Positions 47,750 through 56,803 of a DNA stretch of 64,000 bases are shown piece by piece. The stretch is from Salinicola corii (lineage in GTDB: Bacteria > Pseudomonadota > Gammaproteobacteria > Pseudomonadales > Halomonadaceae), in contig NZ_VTPX01000002.1 in the NCBI RefSeq assembly GCF_008298015.1, positions 372,001-436,000 of the forward strand, in the 5' to 3' direction. A model generated the notes under the pieces. It was given only the letters and a program-made list of their open reading frames with translations. It made no database searches and was not told where the DNA came from. Each line of letters begins with the position of its first letter. Position 1 is the stretch's first letter. The position numbers were made by a program, and so were the translations under genes.

Positions 47750-48339
47750 CAGAGCGCCTCCTGTCGGGTGGCTTCGGCGCGGTCGCCACGAACCATGGCG
47801 GTGATGCCCTCGGCGAGGCCGATCAGGCTGTAGAGCAACAGCGCCCCGAACAGCACCACCGAAGAGAGAAAGATGTAGAGCATGGGGATGCGCAGCGTCG
47901 GCGAGGTCTGGAACGCGCCGATCTGGGCGAACTGCCAGGCGTTGGGCAGTACCACCAGCGTGAAGGCGAAGGTGATTGCCGAGATCAGCGCAAGGTAGGC
48001 GGCCCGACCACGGAAACCGAGCCAGCCGTGGAACAGCTCCACATTGACGTGGCGGTGACGGTGCTGCACGACGCCGGCACCCAGCGCCACCATGTAGATG
48101 AAGAGGTAGCGGGTGAGCTCTTCGGTCCACGACAGCGTGATTGGCAGGAACAGGCGTGACGCGACCTGCAGCAGCACGGTCAGCGACAGGCTCACCAGCG
48201 CGATGACGGCCAGTGTCAGCAGAACGCGGTCGAGCGCGTTGGCTAGTCGGCCAATGGGGCCGCCCAGTCGCGGAACGCGAGTCAGTATCTCGAGATTTTC
48301 CTGGATGTCCTGATGAATGTCCGTCTCTTGTTCCGACAT
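47749..48339 (-). CDS. TRAP transporter small permease (DctQ type)
   Basis: The protein has 196 residues from the ATG at 48339 (GGAGAC upstream). It has four predicted helices. The characteristic DctQ stretch is LSWTEELTRYLFIYMVALGAG, with HRHRHVNVELF following. It forms the membrane complex with DctM. It lies about 80 bases after the binding-protein gene, and its stop overlaps the dctM start. Confidence 0.92.
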   Translation of the reverse strand: MSEQETDIHQDIQENLEILTRVPRLGGPIGRLANALDRVLLTLAVIALVSLSLTVLLQVASRLFLPITLSWTEELTRYLFIYMVALGAGVVQHRHRHVNVELFHGWLGFRGRAAYLALISAITFAFTLVVLPNAWQFAQIGAFQTSPTLRIPMLYIFLSSVVLFGALLLYSLIGLAEGITAMVRGDRAEATRQEAL

Positions 48340-48420
48340 GGCGGTCTCCGAACGAGATGAGAAACGGGAGCGGCGATCGCGCTGCCCCCGCATGCCTTGG
48401 CGCGGTAATCCGAAGGGGGA

Positions 48421-49404
48421 TTACAGATCCTGGATGGCCTTGTAGAGCGCTTTTTGGTCGTCATTCAAGGCGTCGAGCACGGCGGGCTCGGCTTTCTTGG
48501 CGAAGGCGGCCTGATCCACCTCGACGAACTCCATGCCCTTGTCCTTGAGCGCCTGTTCGAGACGCTTCTGGTCCTCGACGAACAGTTTTTCCTCATAGGA
48601 CTGCATCTCGCTGGCGGCGTCTCTCACCACGCTCTGCAGGTCGTCCGGCATCGACTCGAGCTTCTGCTTGCCGATCACCACGTAGATCCAGCTGCGCACG
48701 TGGTCGGTCATGTCCACGTACTGCTGGACTTCGTTGAAGCTGGCGCTTTCGATCAGGCTGAGCGGGTTCTCCTGGGCCTCGATGGTGTTCTGCTGCAGCG
48801 AGGTAAAGACTTCGCTGAAGGCCATCGGGGTCGGGCGGGCGCCCAGCGCTTCCCAGGTATCGACGAACAGCGGCACGTTGGGCACGCGAATGCGCAGGCC
48901 GTCGAGGTCGTCAGGGGTCTTGATCGGGCGGTTGGAGGTCAGTTCGCGCGGACCGCGCTCGAACCAGGCGATCGGCACCAGCCCGGTGCGCTCGGTGATC
49001 TGCGCCTCGATCTGCTTGCCGACGTCGCCTTCCACGGCCTTGCGCATCTGGTCCGCATCACGGAACAGGTAGGGCACGGCCATCATCGCCGCCTTGGGCG
49101 CCCAGTTCTGGAGACTCTCGCCGGTGATGGTCATGTCGGCGGTGCCCAGCTGGATGCTGTTGATCACATCCATTTCGCTGCCGAGCTGCTCGTTGGGGAA
49201 CACCTGGACCTCGATCCGGCCGTCGGAGTTGGCTTCCACCAGCTCCTTGAACTTCAGCGCGGCCTGGTTCCAGATGTTCTGCTCGTTGGCCAGATGGCCG
49301 AATTTCAGCGTGTAGTCCGCAGCCATTGCCGCGTGGCTGCCCAGCAGCGTGGCGCCGAGGGCAGCGCCGGCCAGCAGATGCTTGAGGGTTGTCGTCGTCA
49401 ACAT
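48421..49404 (-). CDS. TRAP transporter solute-binding protein (DctP family)
   Basis: The protein has 327 residues with a signal peptide (LLAGAALGATLLGSHAAMAA) and the DctP domain (YTLKFGHLANEQNIWNQAAL, GLRIRVPNVPLFVDTWEALGARPTPMAFSEVF). The Arg in the LRIRVPN region commonly salt-bridges the substrate carboxylate. CAGGAGACTC precedes the ATG. With the enzymes around it, the expected ligand is a sugar acid such as L-gulonate or a uronate (inference). Confidence 0.92.
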   Translation of the reverse strand: MLTTTTLKHLLAGAALGATLLGSHAAMAADYTLKFGHLANEQNIWNQAALKFKELVEANSDGRIEVQVFPNEQLGSEMDVINSIQLGTADMTITGESLQNWAPKAAMMAVPYLFRDADQMRKAVEGDVGKQIEAQITERTGLVPIAWFERGPRELTSNRPIKTPDDLDGLRIRVPNVPLFVDTWEALGARPTPMAFSEVFTSLQQNTIEAQENPLSLIESASFNEVQQYVDMTDHVRSWIYVVIGKQKLESMPDDLQSVVRDAASEMQSYEEKLFVEDQKRLEQALKDKGMEFVEVDQAAFAKKAEPAVLDALNDDQKALYKAIQDL

Positions 49405-49504
49405 GGCGTGAGTCTCCTGTCGCGTTGATACGCGTCGGTGTTGTTGTCCGGGCCAGCGCTATTCCGGGTCTCTTCCGGCATGGGTGGCGGACTCGATCGG
49501 ACGT

Positions 49505-50527
49505 TCAAGGCGAGATTTTCACCAGCACCTTGCGCGCCCGTTCCGGGTGGTTCTCGAGCAGATCGATGGCGCCGGGCATCTCGGTGAGCGGGACGCGATG
49601 ACTGATCAGCGCCCGGGGCTCGAGACGACCCGCGGCGATATGCTCGATCACCTCCGGGAATTTGCGGTTGTTCAGGCGGGAGCCGACCAGCGTCAGCTCC
49701 TTCTTGATCACTTCCAGCTGAACCAGGTCGCTGGGCGTCGGGCTGAAACCGAGTAGGCCGATGCGTCCGGCGGGGCAGGCCATCCGCAGCATGGCGGGCA
49801 GCATGGCCGGTACGCAGGCGGCATCGGCGATCAGCGGAATGCCCTCGCCATCGGTGGCGGCCAGCACCGCCTGTTCGAGATCTTCGCGGCGACCGTTGAT
49901 CACGTGGCTGGCACCCAGCTCGCGCGCCGTGGCGAGGCGTTCGTCGAGGATGTCGGTGACGATCACCTCCTCGAGGCCCATGGCGCGCGCCATCTGCAGC
50001 ACGGTCAGGCCGATCACGCCGGCACCGATCACCAGCAGACGGTCGCCCGGGTGTGGCGCCATCCGCGCGAGCACGTTGGCGGCGATCGAGTAGGGCTCGA
50101 CCAGGGCGGCAGCGTCGAGATCGAGATCGTCGGGGATGCAGTGGGCGTTGGCCGCCGGCACGTTGACCTGCTCGGCAAAGCCGCCATTTCTGTGAACGCC
50201 GATCACCTGCATCGCGCTGCAGACGTTGGGCCGGCCGATACGGCAGGGATAGCATCGGCCGCAGTTGACCACCGGGTCGATGCAGACCCGCTCGCCGACA
50301 CGGGCGAGATCGACGCCATCGCCCACGGCGCGGATCACCCCGGCGAACTCGTGGCCGGTGATCCGCGGAAACTGCACGAAGGCGTTGTCGCCGTGGATGA
50401 TGTGCATGTCCGAGCCACAGATGCCGGCGAACGCGACGTCGACGACCACTTCACCTGCTGCCGCACGCGGTGCAGGCTGATCGCCGACGGCAAATGTATG
50501 CGGGGCGCTGACTCCAAAGGCTTGCAT
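49505..50527 (-). CDS. Zinc alcohol dehydrogenase family, probable L-gulonate 5-dehydrogenase (RspB-like)
   Basis: The protein has 340 residues. Catalytic zinc residues appear in GICGSDMHIIHGDN and PRITGHEFAG. The structural zinc Cys cluster is CGRCYPCRIGRPNVC. The NAD-binding motif is VIGAGVIGLTVLQMA. The family includes threonine, sorbitol and L-idonate/L-gulonate 5-dehydrogenases. Next to an RspA/ManD-type dehydratase and uxuB it best fits oxidation of L-gulonate to D-fructuronate, as known for E. coli RspB and Chromohalobacter salexigens. Substrate not proven by sequence. Confidence 0.85.
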   Translation of the reverse strand: MQAFGVSAPHTFAVGDQPAPRAAAGEVVVDVAFAGICGSDMHIIHGDNAFVQFPRITGHEFAGVIRAVGDGVDLARVGERVCIDPVVNCGRCYPCRIGRPNVCSAMQVIGVHRNGGFAEQVNVPAANAHCIPDDLDLDAAALVEPYSIAANVLARMAPHPGDRLLVIGAGVIGLTVLQMARAMGLEEVIVTDILDERLATARELGASHVINGRREDLEQAVLAATDGEGIPLIADAACVPAMLPAMLRMACPAGRIGLLGFSPTPSDLVQLEVIKKELTLVGSRLNNRKFPEVIEHIAAGRLEPRALISHRVPLTEMPGAIDLLENHPERARKVLVKISP

Positions 50528-50584
50528 CGATGACTCTCCTGAATGTGTCGCAATCGGCCTGGCGCGGGCTCACCGGTGCCGTGT

Positions 50585-51796
50585 TCACCAATGCCAAAGT
50601 GTGCCGTCCTCGAGCCGGTTGACCGGCAGGCTGGCACGCTTGAACGGATGCCGGGCGGCGGCTTCCTCGTCGATATCGACGCCATGCCCCGGGGTTTCGC
50701 CGACCAGGAAGTGGCCATCCTCGAAGCGATAGTCGTGGGGAAAGACCGAATCGGTCAGTTCGTCGTGGGGCATGTGTTCCTGAATGCCGAAGTTGGGCAC
50801 CCAGGTATCGAAGTGGATCGCGGCGCCGAGGCACACCGGTGACAGGTCGGTGGGGCCGTGGAAGCCGGTGCGCACATGGTAGAGCGATGCCAGGTCGGCG
50901 ATCCGGCGCACATGGGTAATGCCGCCGCCGTGGGTCAGCGGTGTGCGGATGTAGTCGATCCACTGGTTCTGGATCATCTCGCGGCAGTCGTGGATCGAGT
51001 TGAACACCTCGCCGATGGCCAACGGCGTGGTGGTGTGTTCGCGGATCAGACGCAGGCTCTCCTGGTTTTCGGCCGGCACGCAGTCCTCGAGCCAGAACAG
51101 GTGGTAAGGCTCCACCGCTTTGCCCAGCCGTGCGGCTTCGATCGGTGTCAGCCGGTGGTGGACGTCATGCAGCAGGTGCAGCTCGTGGCCGAAGCGCTCG
51201 CGCACCGCGGCGAACAGCTGCGGCACGTGGTTGAGATATTTTTCGGTGCTCCAGACGTGTTCGGCAGGGAGCTCGGCATCGGCCGGCTCGTAGCGCTCGC
51301 CTTCCCGCTTGGCGACGCCGTAGATCGTCTCGATTCCGGGGACGCCGGCCTGAACGCGCACCGCCTTGTAGCCCAGCTCGACGTGACGGGCGACTTCCTC
51401 CAGGCAGCTGTCGATGTCCTTGCCGGTGCAGTGGGCGTAGGTCATCACCCGCTCGCGACTCTTGCCGCCCAGCAACTGGTAGAGCGGCATGTTGGCGGCC
51501 TTGGCCTTGATGTCCCACAGCGCCATGTCGACGGCGCCGATGGCGCTCATGGTCACCGGGCCGCGGCGCCAGTAGGCGCCGCGATAGAGGTACTGCCAGG
51601 TGTCTTCGATACGGCTGGCATCGCGGCCGATCAGCGCCGGCACCACGTGCTCTTCCAGATAGGCCGCGACCGCCATTTCGCGGCCGTTGAGCGTGGCGTC
51701 GCCGATACCGTAAGTGCCTGATTCGGTAATCAGCTTGAGGGTGACGAAATTGCGTCCCGGGCTGGTGACGATGACGCGGGCGTCGATGATTTTCAT
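50585..51796 (-). CDS. Enolase-superfamily mannonate dehydratase (ManD/RspA type)
   Basis: The protein has 403 residues, the usual ManD length. It starts [21 protein letters not shown], and contains [40 protein letters not shown] with the metal-ligand Asp, [18 protein letters not shown] and [20 protein letters not shown]. Family members dehydrate D-mannonate and sometimes D-gluconate, often at low efficiency. It shares a step with the non-homologous UxuA at the other end of the same operon. GGAGAC lies before the ATG. Confidence 0.92.
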   Translation of the reverse strand: MKIIDARVIVTSPGRNFVTLKLITESGTYGIGDATLNGREMAVAAYLEEHVVPALIGRDASRIEDTWQYLYRGAYWRRGPVTMSAIGAVDMALWDIKAKAANMPLYQLLGGKSRERVMTYAHCTGKDIDSCLEEVARHVELGYKAVRVQAGVPGIETIYGVAKREGERYEPADAELPAEHVWSTEKYLNHVPQLFAAVRERFGHELHLLHDVHHRLTPIEAARLGKAVEPYHLFWLEDCVPAENQESLRLIREHTTTPLAIGEVFNSIHDCREMIQNQWIDYIRTPLTHGGGITHVRRIADLASLYHVRTGFHGPTDLSPVCLGAAIHFDTWVPNFGIQEHMPHDELTDSVFPHDYRFEDGHFLVGETPGHGVDIDEEAAARHPFKRASLPVNRLEDGTLWHW

Positions 51797-51825
51797 GGAG
51801 TCTCCGGCTGGGGAAAGCGGCAGCT

Positions 51826-52548
51826 TCAGTGGGTGGCGAACAGGTCGGGGAAGCGATCGATCAGGCGAGGCAGCGATGTCAGCAGCTCTCTCAGGTGTGC
51901 CTGCACGGCTCTCTCGGCGGCTTCCGGATCGCGAGCGTCGATCGCCGCGACGATGCTGGCGTGCTGGTCGACCAGCGTTTCCAGCGGCGTGCCGTCGGGC
52001 ACGCTGATGTACCGAACGCGGTCGAAATGCGCCTTGACCTCCTCGGTGAAACGCCAGGCCGATTCATGCCCCGCTTCCCGGGAGAGGGTCTGGTGGAAGG
52101 CTTCGTCGAGTACGTAGAAACGGTCGTAATCGCCGCTGTCGATGGTTCGGCGCTGGCGTTCGACCAGTTCCAGGAGGTCCTCCATCCCGCGCCGGGAGAG
52201 TCCCTGTTCGGCGGCCGACTTAGCCACGGCCACCTCGATCGCCTCGCGCACGAAACGCGCGCTATAGACGGCTTGTGGCGAAATCTTGACCACGAAGGTG
52301 CCGCGCTGGGGGCGAACCTCGACCAGCCCCGCTTCCGAGAGTCGGATGAACGCTTCGCGAACTGGCTGGCGGCTGACCTCGAAAGTGTCGGCGATCTCCT
52401 TTTCGGAGAGTGCCTGGCCCGGTGCCAGCACCAGCCGGATGATGGCGTGGCGCAGCACGTCGTAGAGCCGCTGACGCACGTGTCCGGCTTCCGAGGCGTT
52501 CCAGAGTGTCTGCAGGGTCGTCGTGGTCAAGGGCGCTCCGGTGTTCAT
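51826..52548 (-). CDS. GntR-family regulator of the sugar-acid operon (FadR subfamily)
   Basis: The protein has 240 residues from the ATG at 52548; the frame extends 46 codons upstream without RBS or homology. The winged-helix N-terminus is [41 protein letters not shown] and [12 protein letters not shown]. The FCD ligand domain follows with the metal-binding Asp/His residues ([13 protein letters not shown] and [11 protein letters not shown]). It is the first gene of the operon and probably represses it, released by a hexonate or uronate intermediate. A candidate operator lies just upstream. Confidence 0.92.
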   Translation of the reverse strand: MNTGAPLTTTTLQTLWNASEAGHVRQRLYDVLRHAIIRLVLAPGQALSEKEIADTFEVSRQPVREAFIRLSEAGLVEVRPQRGTFVVKISPQAVYSARFVREAIEVAVAKSAAEQGLSRRGMEDLLELVERQRRTIDSGDYDRFYVLDEAFHQTLSREAGHESAWRFTEEVKAHFDRVRYISVPDGTPLETLVDQHASIVAAIDARDPEAAERAVQAHLRELLTSLPRLIDRFPDLFATH

Positions 52549-52559
52549 GGCTGACTGTC

Positions 52560-52580
52560 TTGTCTGACTAGTATGGTAGT
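52560..52580. promoter_or_regulatory. Candidate GntR/FadR-type operator upstream of the regulator gene
   Basis: TTGTCTGACTA (52560-52570) fits the T-N-GT-N3-AC-N-A pattern of FadR-subfamily operators, and ACTA-GTATGG-TAGT (52567-52580) is an overlapping inverted repeat. They lie 12-32 bases upstream of the regulator start and would overlap its promoter. Confidence 0.4.
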
Positions 52581-52728
52581 TCTCTTGCCGTGCTGACGAT
52601 TCGACTTTGGGCGCATGAACGACAGTGGACACCATCACAGTTTTAGCCGGCTCTGCCGATGTCTCTTGCAATCGGCTACGGGCCAAGGCCCATAGCCAAG
52701 ATTCGTCATCGAAGGAGGTGGGGCAGCG

Positions 52729-53403
52729 ATGGGCATACGCGATTGGCCGGAGGGGGAGCGACCGCGGGAGAAACTGTTGACGCTGGGGGCCGCGGCACTG
52801 TCCGACGCCGAGTTGCTGGCGATCTTTCTGCGCGTCGGGGTCAAGGGGCGCTCGGCGGTGGATCTGGCGCGGGATTTGCTGAGCAGCTTCGGTGGGCTAC
52901 GCCAATTGCTGGAAGCGAGTCGCCAGCGATTCTGTGCCGAGCATGGTTTGGGTGAAGCGAAGTTCGTGCAGCTCCAGGCCACGCTCGAGCTGTCGCGCCG
53001 TCATCTGGGCAGCCTGCTCGAGCGGGAGGCGGCGCTGACCTCGCCGGCGCTGGTACGGACCTTCCTGAGTGCGCAGCTGCGGCATCTGGAGCATGAGGCG
53101 TTCGCGGCGCTGTTCCTGGACACCCAGCATCGCGTGATCCGCTTCGAGATCCTCTCCGAGGGCACCCTGGACAGCGCCTCCGTCTATCCGCGGGAAGTCG
53201 CCCGACGGACGCTTGCGCACAATGCCGGCGCGGTGATCTTCGCCCATAATCACCCCTCCGGCGTGGCCGAGCCCAGCGACGCCGACCGTCGGATTACCGA
53301 GCGCCTGCGCGAGGCGCTGGCGCTGTTCGACATTCGGGTGCTGGACCACTTCGTGATCGGAGACAGCGAGGTGATCTCCTTCGCCGAACGGGGATGGCTG
53401 TAA
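52729..53403 (+). CDS. radC: RadC family JAMM/DUF2466 protein
   Basis: The protein has 224 residues. AAGGAGGTG, nearly a full anti-SD match, lies 10 bases before the ATG. A helix-hairpin-helix N-terminus ([25 protein letters not shown]) precedes the JAMM metalloprotease-like motif [14 protein letters not shown]. Despite its name it is not firmly tied to DNA repair. It begins the radC-rpmB-rpmG-mutM block, as in E. coli. Confidence 0.95.
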   Translation: MGIRDWPEGERPREKLLTLGAAALSDAELLAIFLRVGVKGRSAVDLARDLLSSFGGLRQLLEASRQRFCAEHGLGEAKFVQLQATLELSRRHLGSLLEREAALTSPALVRTFLSAQLRHLEHEAFAALFLDTQHRVIRFEILSEGTLDSASVYPREVARRTLAHNAGAVIFAHNHPSGVAEPSDADRRITERLREALALFDIRVLDHFVIGDSEVISFAERGWL

Positions 53404-53539
53404 GCAGCGCATCGATTTCGAGATTCGGATGGGAAGACGTGCCGGATTCGGGTAACATGCCGCGCCATGTTCTCGGGTGGTCGCCGCTGCGGCGGCGTGT
53501 CGGCAACGATGGACGCTGCAGTTGCAGGGCGCCAAATTG

Positions 53540-53568
53540 TTGCGAAGCGCAGGGGGCTCTGGTATAAA
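53540..53568 (+). promoter_or_regulatory. Sigma-70 promoter for rpmB-rpmG
   Basis: TTGCGA (53540-53545) and TATAAA (53563-53568) are separated by exactly 17 bases. Transcription would start about 100 bases before rpmB. This is the best promoter match seen in the window. Confidence 0.65.
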
Positions 53569-53674
53569 GTACGCCCTTTGAATCGGGGCATACGGCGAGA
53601 GCAACTCATTTCGCGCCTTCCCAGATGCCCGAGATAAACCGAACAACCCAACCCGTCAGTGGTCGGAGGCTTCC

Positions 53675-53911
53675 ATGTCCCAAGTTTGTCAGGTTACCGG
53701 TAAGCGTCCGGTGACTGGTAACAACGTCTCGCACTCACAGCGCAAGACACGTCGTCGTTTCGTCCCGAACCTGCATACGCATCGTTTCTGGGTCGAATCC
53801 GAGAAGCGTTTCGTCAAGCTGCGTCTGTCCTCCAAGGGCATGCGCATCATCGACAAGAAGGGCATCGAAGCAGTGCTCAGCGACATTCGCAAGCGTGGCG
53901 CCAGCCTTTAA
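53675..53911 (+). CDS. rpmB: 50S ribosomal protein L28
   Basis: The protein has 78 residues. [39 protein letters not shown] and [19 protein letters not shown] match L28 throughout. It lies 11 bases upstream of rpmG; both are cotranscribed. Confidence 0.98.
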   Translation: MSQVCQVTGKRPVTGNNVSHSQRKTRRRFVPNLHTHRFWVESEKRFVKLRLSSKGMRIIDKKGIEAVLSDIRKRGASL

Positions 53912-53922
53912 GGAGTCGAGAC

Positions 53923-54078
53923 ATGCGTGACAAGATCAAGTTGGTGTCCAGTGCCGGTACCGGCCACTTCTACACCACCGCGAAGAACAAGCGTAACACC
54001 CCGGACAAGCTGGAATTCAAGAAGTACGATCCGGTCGTTCGCAAGCACGTCATCTACAAGGAAGCCAAGATCAAGTGA
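53923..54078 (+). CDS. rpmG: 50S ribosomal protein L33
   Basis: The protein has 51 residues ([20 protein letters not shown]... ending VIYKEAKIK), with AAGGAGTCGAG before the ATG. It is the zinc-free (C-minus) form, lacking the CxxC pairs, as in E. coli. It completes the rpmBG operon before a terminator. Confidence 0.97.
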   Translation: MRDKIKLVSSAGTGHFYTTAKNKRNTPDKLEFKKYDPVVRKHVIYKEAKIK

Positions 54079-54127
54079 TCTAGCTTTCCGATAGCGCTGA
54101 AATGTCAGCGCTGGGATGACAGTACGG

Positions 54128-54152
54128 AAACCCGGTCCTCGACCGGGTTTTC
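54128..54152 (+). terminator. Rho-independent terminator of rpmBG
   Basis: AAACCCGGTC and GACCGGGTTT form a 10-bp stem with a CTC loop, ending in four T residues, 50 bases after rpmG and before mutM. Confidence 0.85.
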
Positions 54153-54186
54153 TCGTTTGCGGTGAACGAATCGCGAGACCAGTCGC

Positions 54187-55002
54187 ATGCCCGAGCTTCC
54201 CGAAGTCGAAACCACCCGGCGCGGTATTGCGCCCCACGTCGAGAGGCGCGAGATCGTCGAGGTGATCGTGCGCCAGCGCAGCCTGCGCGTACCGGTCCCC
54301 GGCGATCTGGAGTCGTCGCTGATCGGCCAGCGCCTCGGCGAGCTGGCCCGGCGCGCCAAGTATCTGCTGTTGCCGCTGGGCGAGCGCAAGCTGCTGTGGC
54401 ATTTGGGGATGTCCGGCAGCCTGCGCATTGCCCGCGTCGGCGATCAGCCCAAGAAGCACGACCACGTCGATGTGGTGTTCGAGGGCGGCAATATCCTGCG
54501 CTACCACGATCCCCGCCGCTTCGGCTTCGTCGATTGGCTGGCGGGAGACGTCGCCTCGGACGTCCGACTGTCGAGGCTGGGGCCGGAGCCGCTGTCGCCG
54601 GATTTCGACGGGCAGCGGCTCTATCGGCTGTCCCGGGGTCGTCGCGCGGCCGTCAAGACCTTTATCATGGACAACGCCGTGGTCGTGGGGGTGGGCAATA
54701 TCTACGCCACCGAGGCGCTGTTCATGGCCGGGATCGATCCGCGCCGCGCCGCCGGACGCGTCTCCCTCGAGCGTTTCGAACGCCTGGCCGTCGCGATCAA
54801 GACGGTGCTGGCCTCGGCGATCGCCCAGGGCGGAACGACGCTGCGGGATTTCGTCAGCGGCACCGGCGAACCGGGTTACTTCGCCCAGCGGCTCAACGTC
54901 TATGGACGCGGAGGCGAACCCTGCCGGCATTGCGGCCTGGAACTGCGCCAGACCGTGCTGGGTCAGCGTGCCAGCGTGTTTTGCGCGATCTGCCAGACTT
55001 GA
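54187..55002 (+). CDS. mutM: Formamidopyrimidine-DNA glycosylase
   Basis: The protein has 271 residues. The N-terminal catalytic [12 protein letters not shown] (Pro after initiator Met) is followed by the H2TH region with [19 protein letters not shown]. The C-terminal zinc finger is [21 protein letters not shown]. It removes 8-oxoguanine and cleaves the backbone. The RBS before the ATG is poor. It lies immediately after the rpmBG terminator. Confidence 0.97.
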   Translation: MPELPEVETTRRGIAPHVERREIVEVIVRQRSLRVPVPGDLESSLIGQRLGELARRAKYLLLPLGERKLLWHLGMSGSLRIARVGDQPKKHDHVDVVFEGGNILRYHDPRRFGFVDWLAGDVASDVRLSRLGPEPLSPDFDGQRLYRLSRGRRAAVKTFIMDNAVVVGVGNIYATEALFMAGIDPRRAAGRVSLERFERLAVAIKTVLASAIAQGGTTLRDFVSGTGEPGYFAQRLNVYGRGGEPCRHCGLELRQTVLGQRASVFCAICQT

Positions 55003-55193
55003 CCCTGGAGACCGGTCTCGCGCCGAGGGCACATCGGCGAGGGTGTTGCCTCTAACGATCGGTCTTCGATCCGGTGATATCGTCTCGGTGGGTTCGCCCC
55101 CAGCGCTGGCGCGGTAGAATACGCCCGAACGCTCTCTCTACGCCTGCATTTCCTCGCAACGCCACAACCTCTTTACCTGATGGAGTCCTGCAC

Positions 55194-56396
55194 ATGGAGT
55201 CAACCGTGACCCAGACCCTGCGTCTCAAGAAGAACGCCGATCGACGCTTGAAGGCAGGCCATCTCTGGCTCTACTCCAACGAGATCGATATTCAGGCCAC
55301 GCCGCTCAAGGGCCTGGAGCCGGGGGCGCAGGTGACCATCGAAGCGGCCAACGGCAAGGCGCTGGGTGTGGCATACGTCAATCCGAACTCCTTGATCTGC
55401 GCCCGCGTCGTCTCCCGCGACGCCGGTGTGCGGTTGGATCGTTCGCTACTAGTCCATCGCTTCAATCAGGCGCTGGCGCTGCGTGAACGACTCTTCGCCA
55501 AGCCGTTCTATCGTCTGGTTCACGGCGAGGGCGATCTGCTGCCGGGACTGATCGTCGACCGTTTCGGTGACGTGTTGGTCGTGCAGCTCAACACCCTTGG
55601 CATGGAGACGGTGCGCGACGAGGTGATCGCGGCGCTGGACAAGGTGCTGGCGCCTCGGGCGATCGTGTTCAAGAACGACTCCAGCGGGCGTCGGCTCGAG
55701 CAGCTAGAGTCAGAGGTGGCGGTGGTTCACGGAGAATTGCCGGACGAGGTACTGCTGGAAGAGAACGGCGTTCGTTTCGTGGCGCCGGTGCTGGATGGTC
55801 AGAAGACCGGCTGGTTCTACGACCACCGTGCCAACCGCGCCTGGCTCAACAGCTTGGTCGCCGGCAAGCGGGTGCTCGATCTGTTCAGCTATGTGGGAGG
55901 CTGGGGCGTTCAGGCGGCGGCCCACGGCGCCAGCGAGGTGCTCTGCGTCGACGCTTCCCAGACGGCGCTGGAGCGGGTGGCCGAGAACGCCGCGCTCAAC
56001 GGACTCCACGAGCAGGTGTCGGTCGGCCACGGCGACGTGTTCGAAGCCATGACGGCGCTGCGCGCCGAGGGCGAGAAGTTCGATGTCGTGGTGCTCGATC
56101 CGCCGGCGTTCATCAAGAAACGCAAGGATCTGGCCAATGGCGAACGGGCCTACGCGCGGCTCAATCGCGAGGCGATGCGGCTGCTGGGGCGTGATGGCCT
56201 GCTGATGTCGGCCTCCTGCTCCATGCACCTGTTCGAGGAGCGTCTTGTCGAGTGCGTGCGAGGCGCGGTACGCCATCAGGATCGCCACGGCCAGATCCTC
56301 TATCGCGGTGGCCAGGCCGGTGATCACCCGGTGCATCCGTCGATTCCCGAGACCGCTTACCTGAAAGCGCTCGGCGTGCGGGTTTTTCGGAACTGA
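55194..56396 (+). CDS. rlmI: Class I SAM-dependent 23S rRNA methyltransferase, RlmI-like
   Basis: The protein has 400 residues from the ATG at 55194 (GGAG upstream), close to RlmI's 396. An N-terminal PUA domain (TLRLKKNADRRLKAGHLWLYSNEI) precedes the methyltransferase with FYRLVHGEGDLLPGLIVDRFGD, GQKTGWFYDHRANR, VLDLFSYVGGWGVQAA and the catalytic VVLDPPAFIKKRKD. E. coli RlmI makes m5C1962 in 23S rRNA. The frame is open upstream but lacks an RBS. Confidence 0.88.
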   Translation: MESTVTQTLRLKKNADRRLKAGHLWLYSNEIDIQATPLKGLEPGAQVTIEAANGKALGVAYVNPNSLICARVVSRDAGVRLDRSLLVHRFNQALALRERLFAKPFYRLVHGEGDLLPGLIVDRFGDVLVVQLNTLGMETVRDEVIAALDKVLAPRAIVFKNDSSGRRLEQLESEVAVVHGELPDEVLLEENGVRFVAPVLDGQKTGWFYDHRANRAWLNSLVAGKRVLDLFSYVGGWGVQAAAHGASEVLCVDASQTALERVAENAALNGLHEQVSVGHGDVFEAMTALRAEGEKFDVVVLDPPAFIKKRKDLANGERAYARLNREAMRLLGRDGLLMSASCSMHLFEERLVECVRGAVRHQDRHGQILYRGGQAGDHPVHPSIPETAYLKALGVRVFRN

Positions 56397-56423
56397 TGGT
56401 CGCGACGATCCGGTGTCATTGAC

Positions 56424-56759
56424 ATGACCGTCGAACGGGTTTGCATCTTTCGTCACTCCAATGTCTTGTTGGTCAGTCATGTTCGTAACCTGATCGAAAG
56501 CGCTGGCCTGTCGGCCACGTTGCGCAACATGACCCTGGCCGGCGGGGCGGGGGAGCTGCCGCCCGATCAGTGCGAGGCCGAGGTCTGGGTATCCGCCGCC
56601 GCCGAGACGCTGGCGGTTCAACTGGTCCGGGAAGCGCTCGATGGACCCACCGCGGCCTTGCCGGCATGGCGCTGCCAGGGCTGCGGGGAGCGGCTCGATG
56701 GCGTGTTCGACACTTGCTGGCAGTGCGGCCGCGATCGCCCGGATCAGGGGGGCTGCTGA
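56424..56759 (+). CDS. DUF2007-type putative signal-transducing protein with C-terminal zinc ribbon
   Basis: The protein has 111 residues. The N-terminal about 70 residues (VCIFRHSNVLLVSHVRNLIESAGLSATL, CEAEVWVSAAAETLAVQLVREAL) look like the PII-like DUF2007 domain. The end WRCQGCGERLDGVFDTCWQCG is a four-Cys zinc ribbon. It is 27 bases after the rlmI-like gene. Function unknown; the family name is speculative. Confidence 0.8.
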   Translation: MTVERVCIFRHSNVLLVSHVRNLIESAGLSATLRNMTLAGGAGELPPDQCEAEVWVSAAAETLAVQLVREALDGPTAALPAWRCQGCGERLDGVFDTCWQCGRDRPDQGGC

Positions 56760-56803
56760 TCTCGGTCGCTCCGGTGTCGTCTGATTCAACCCAGGAGGTT
56801 TGC

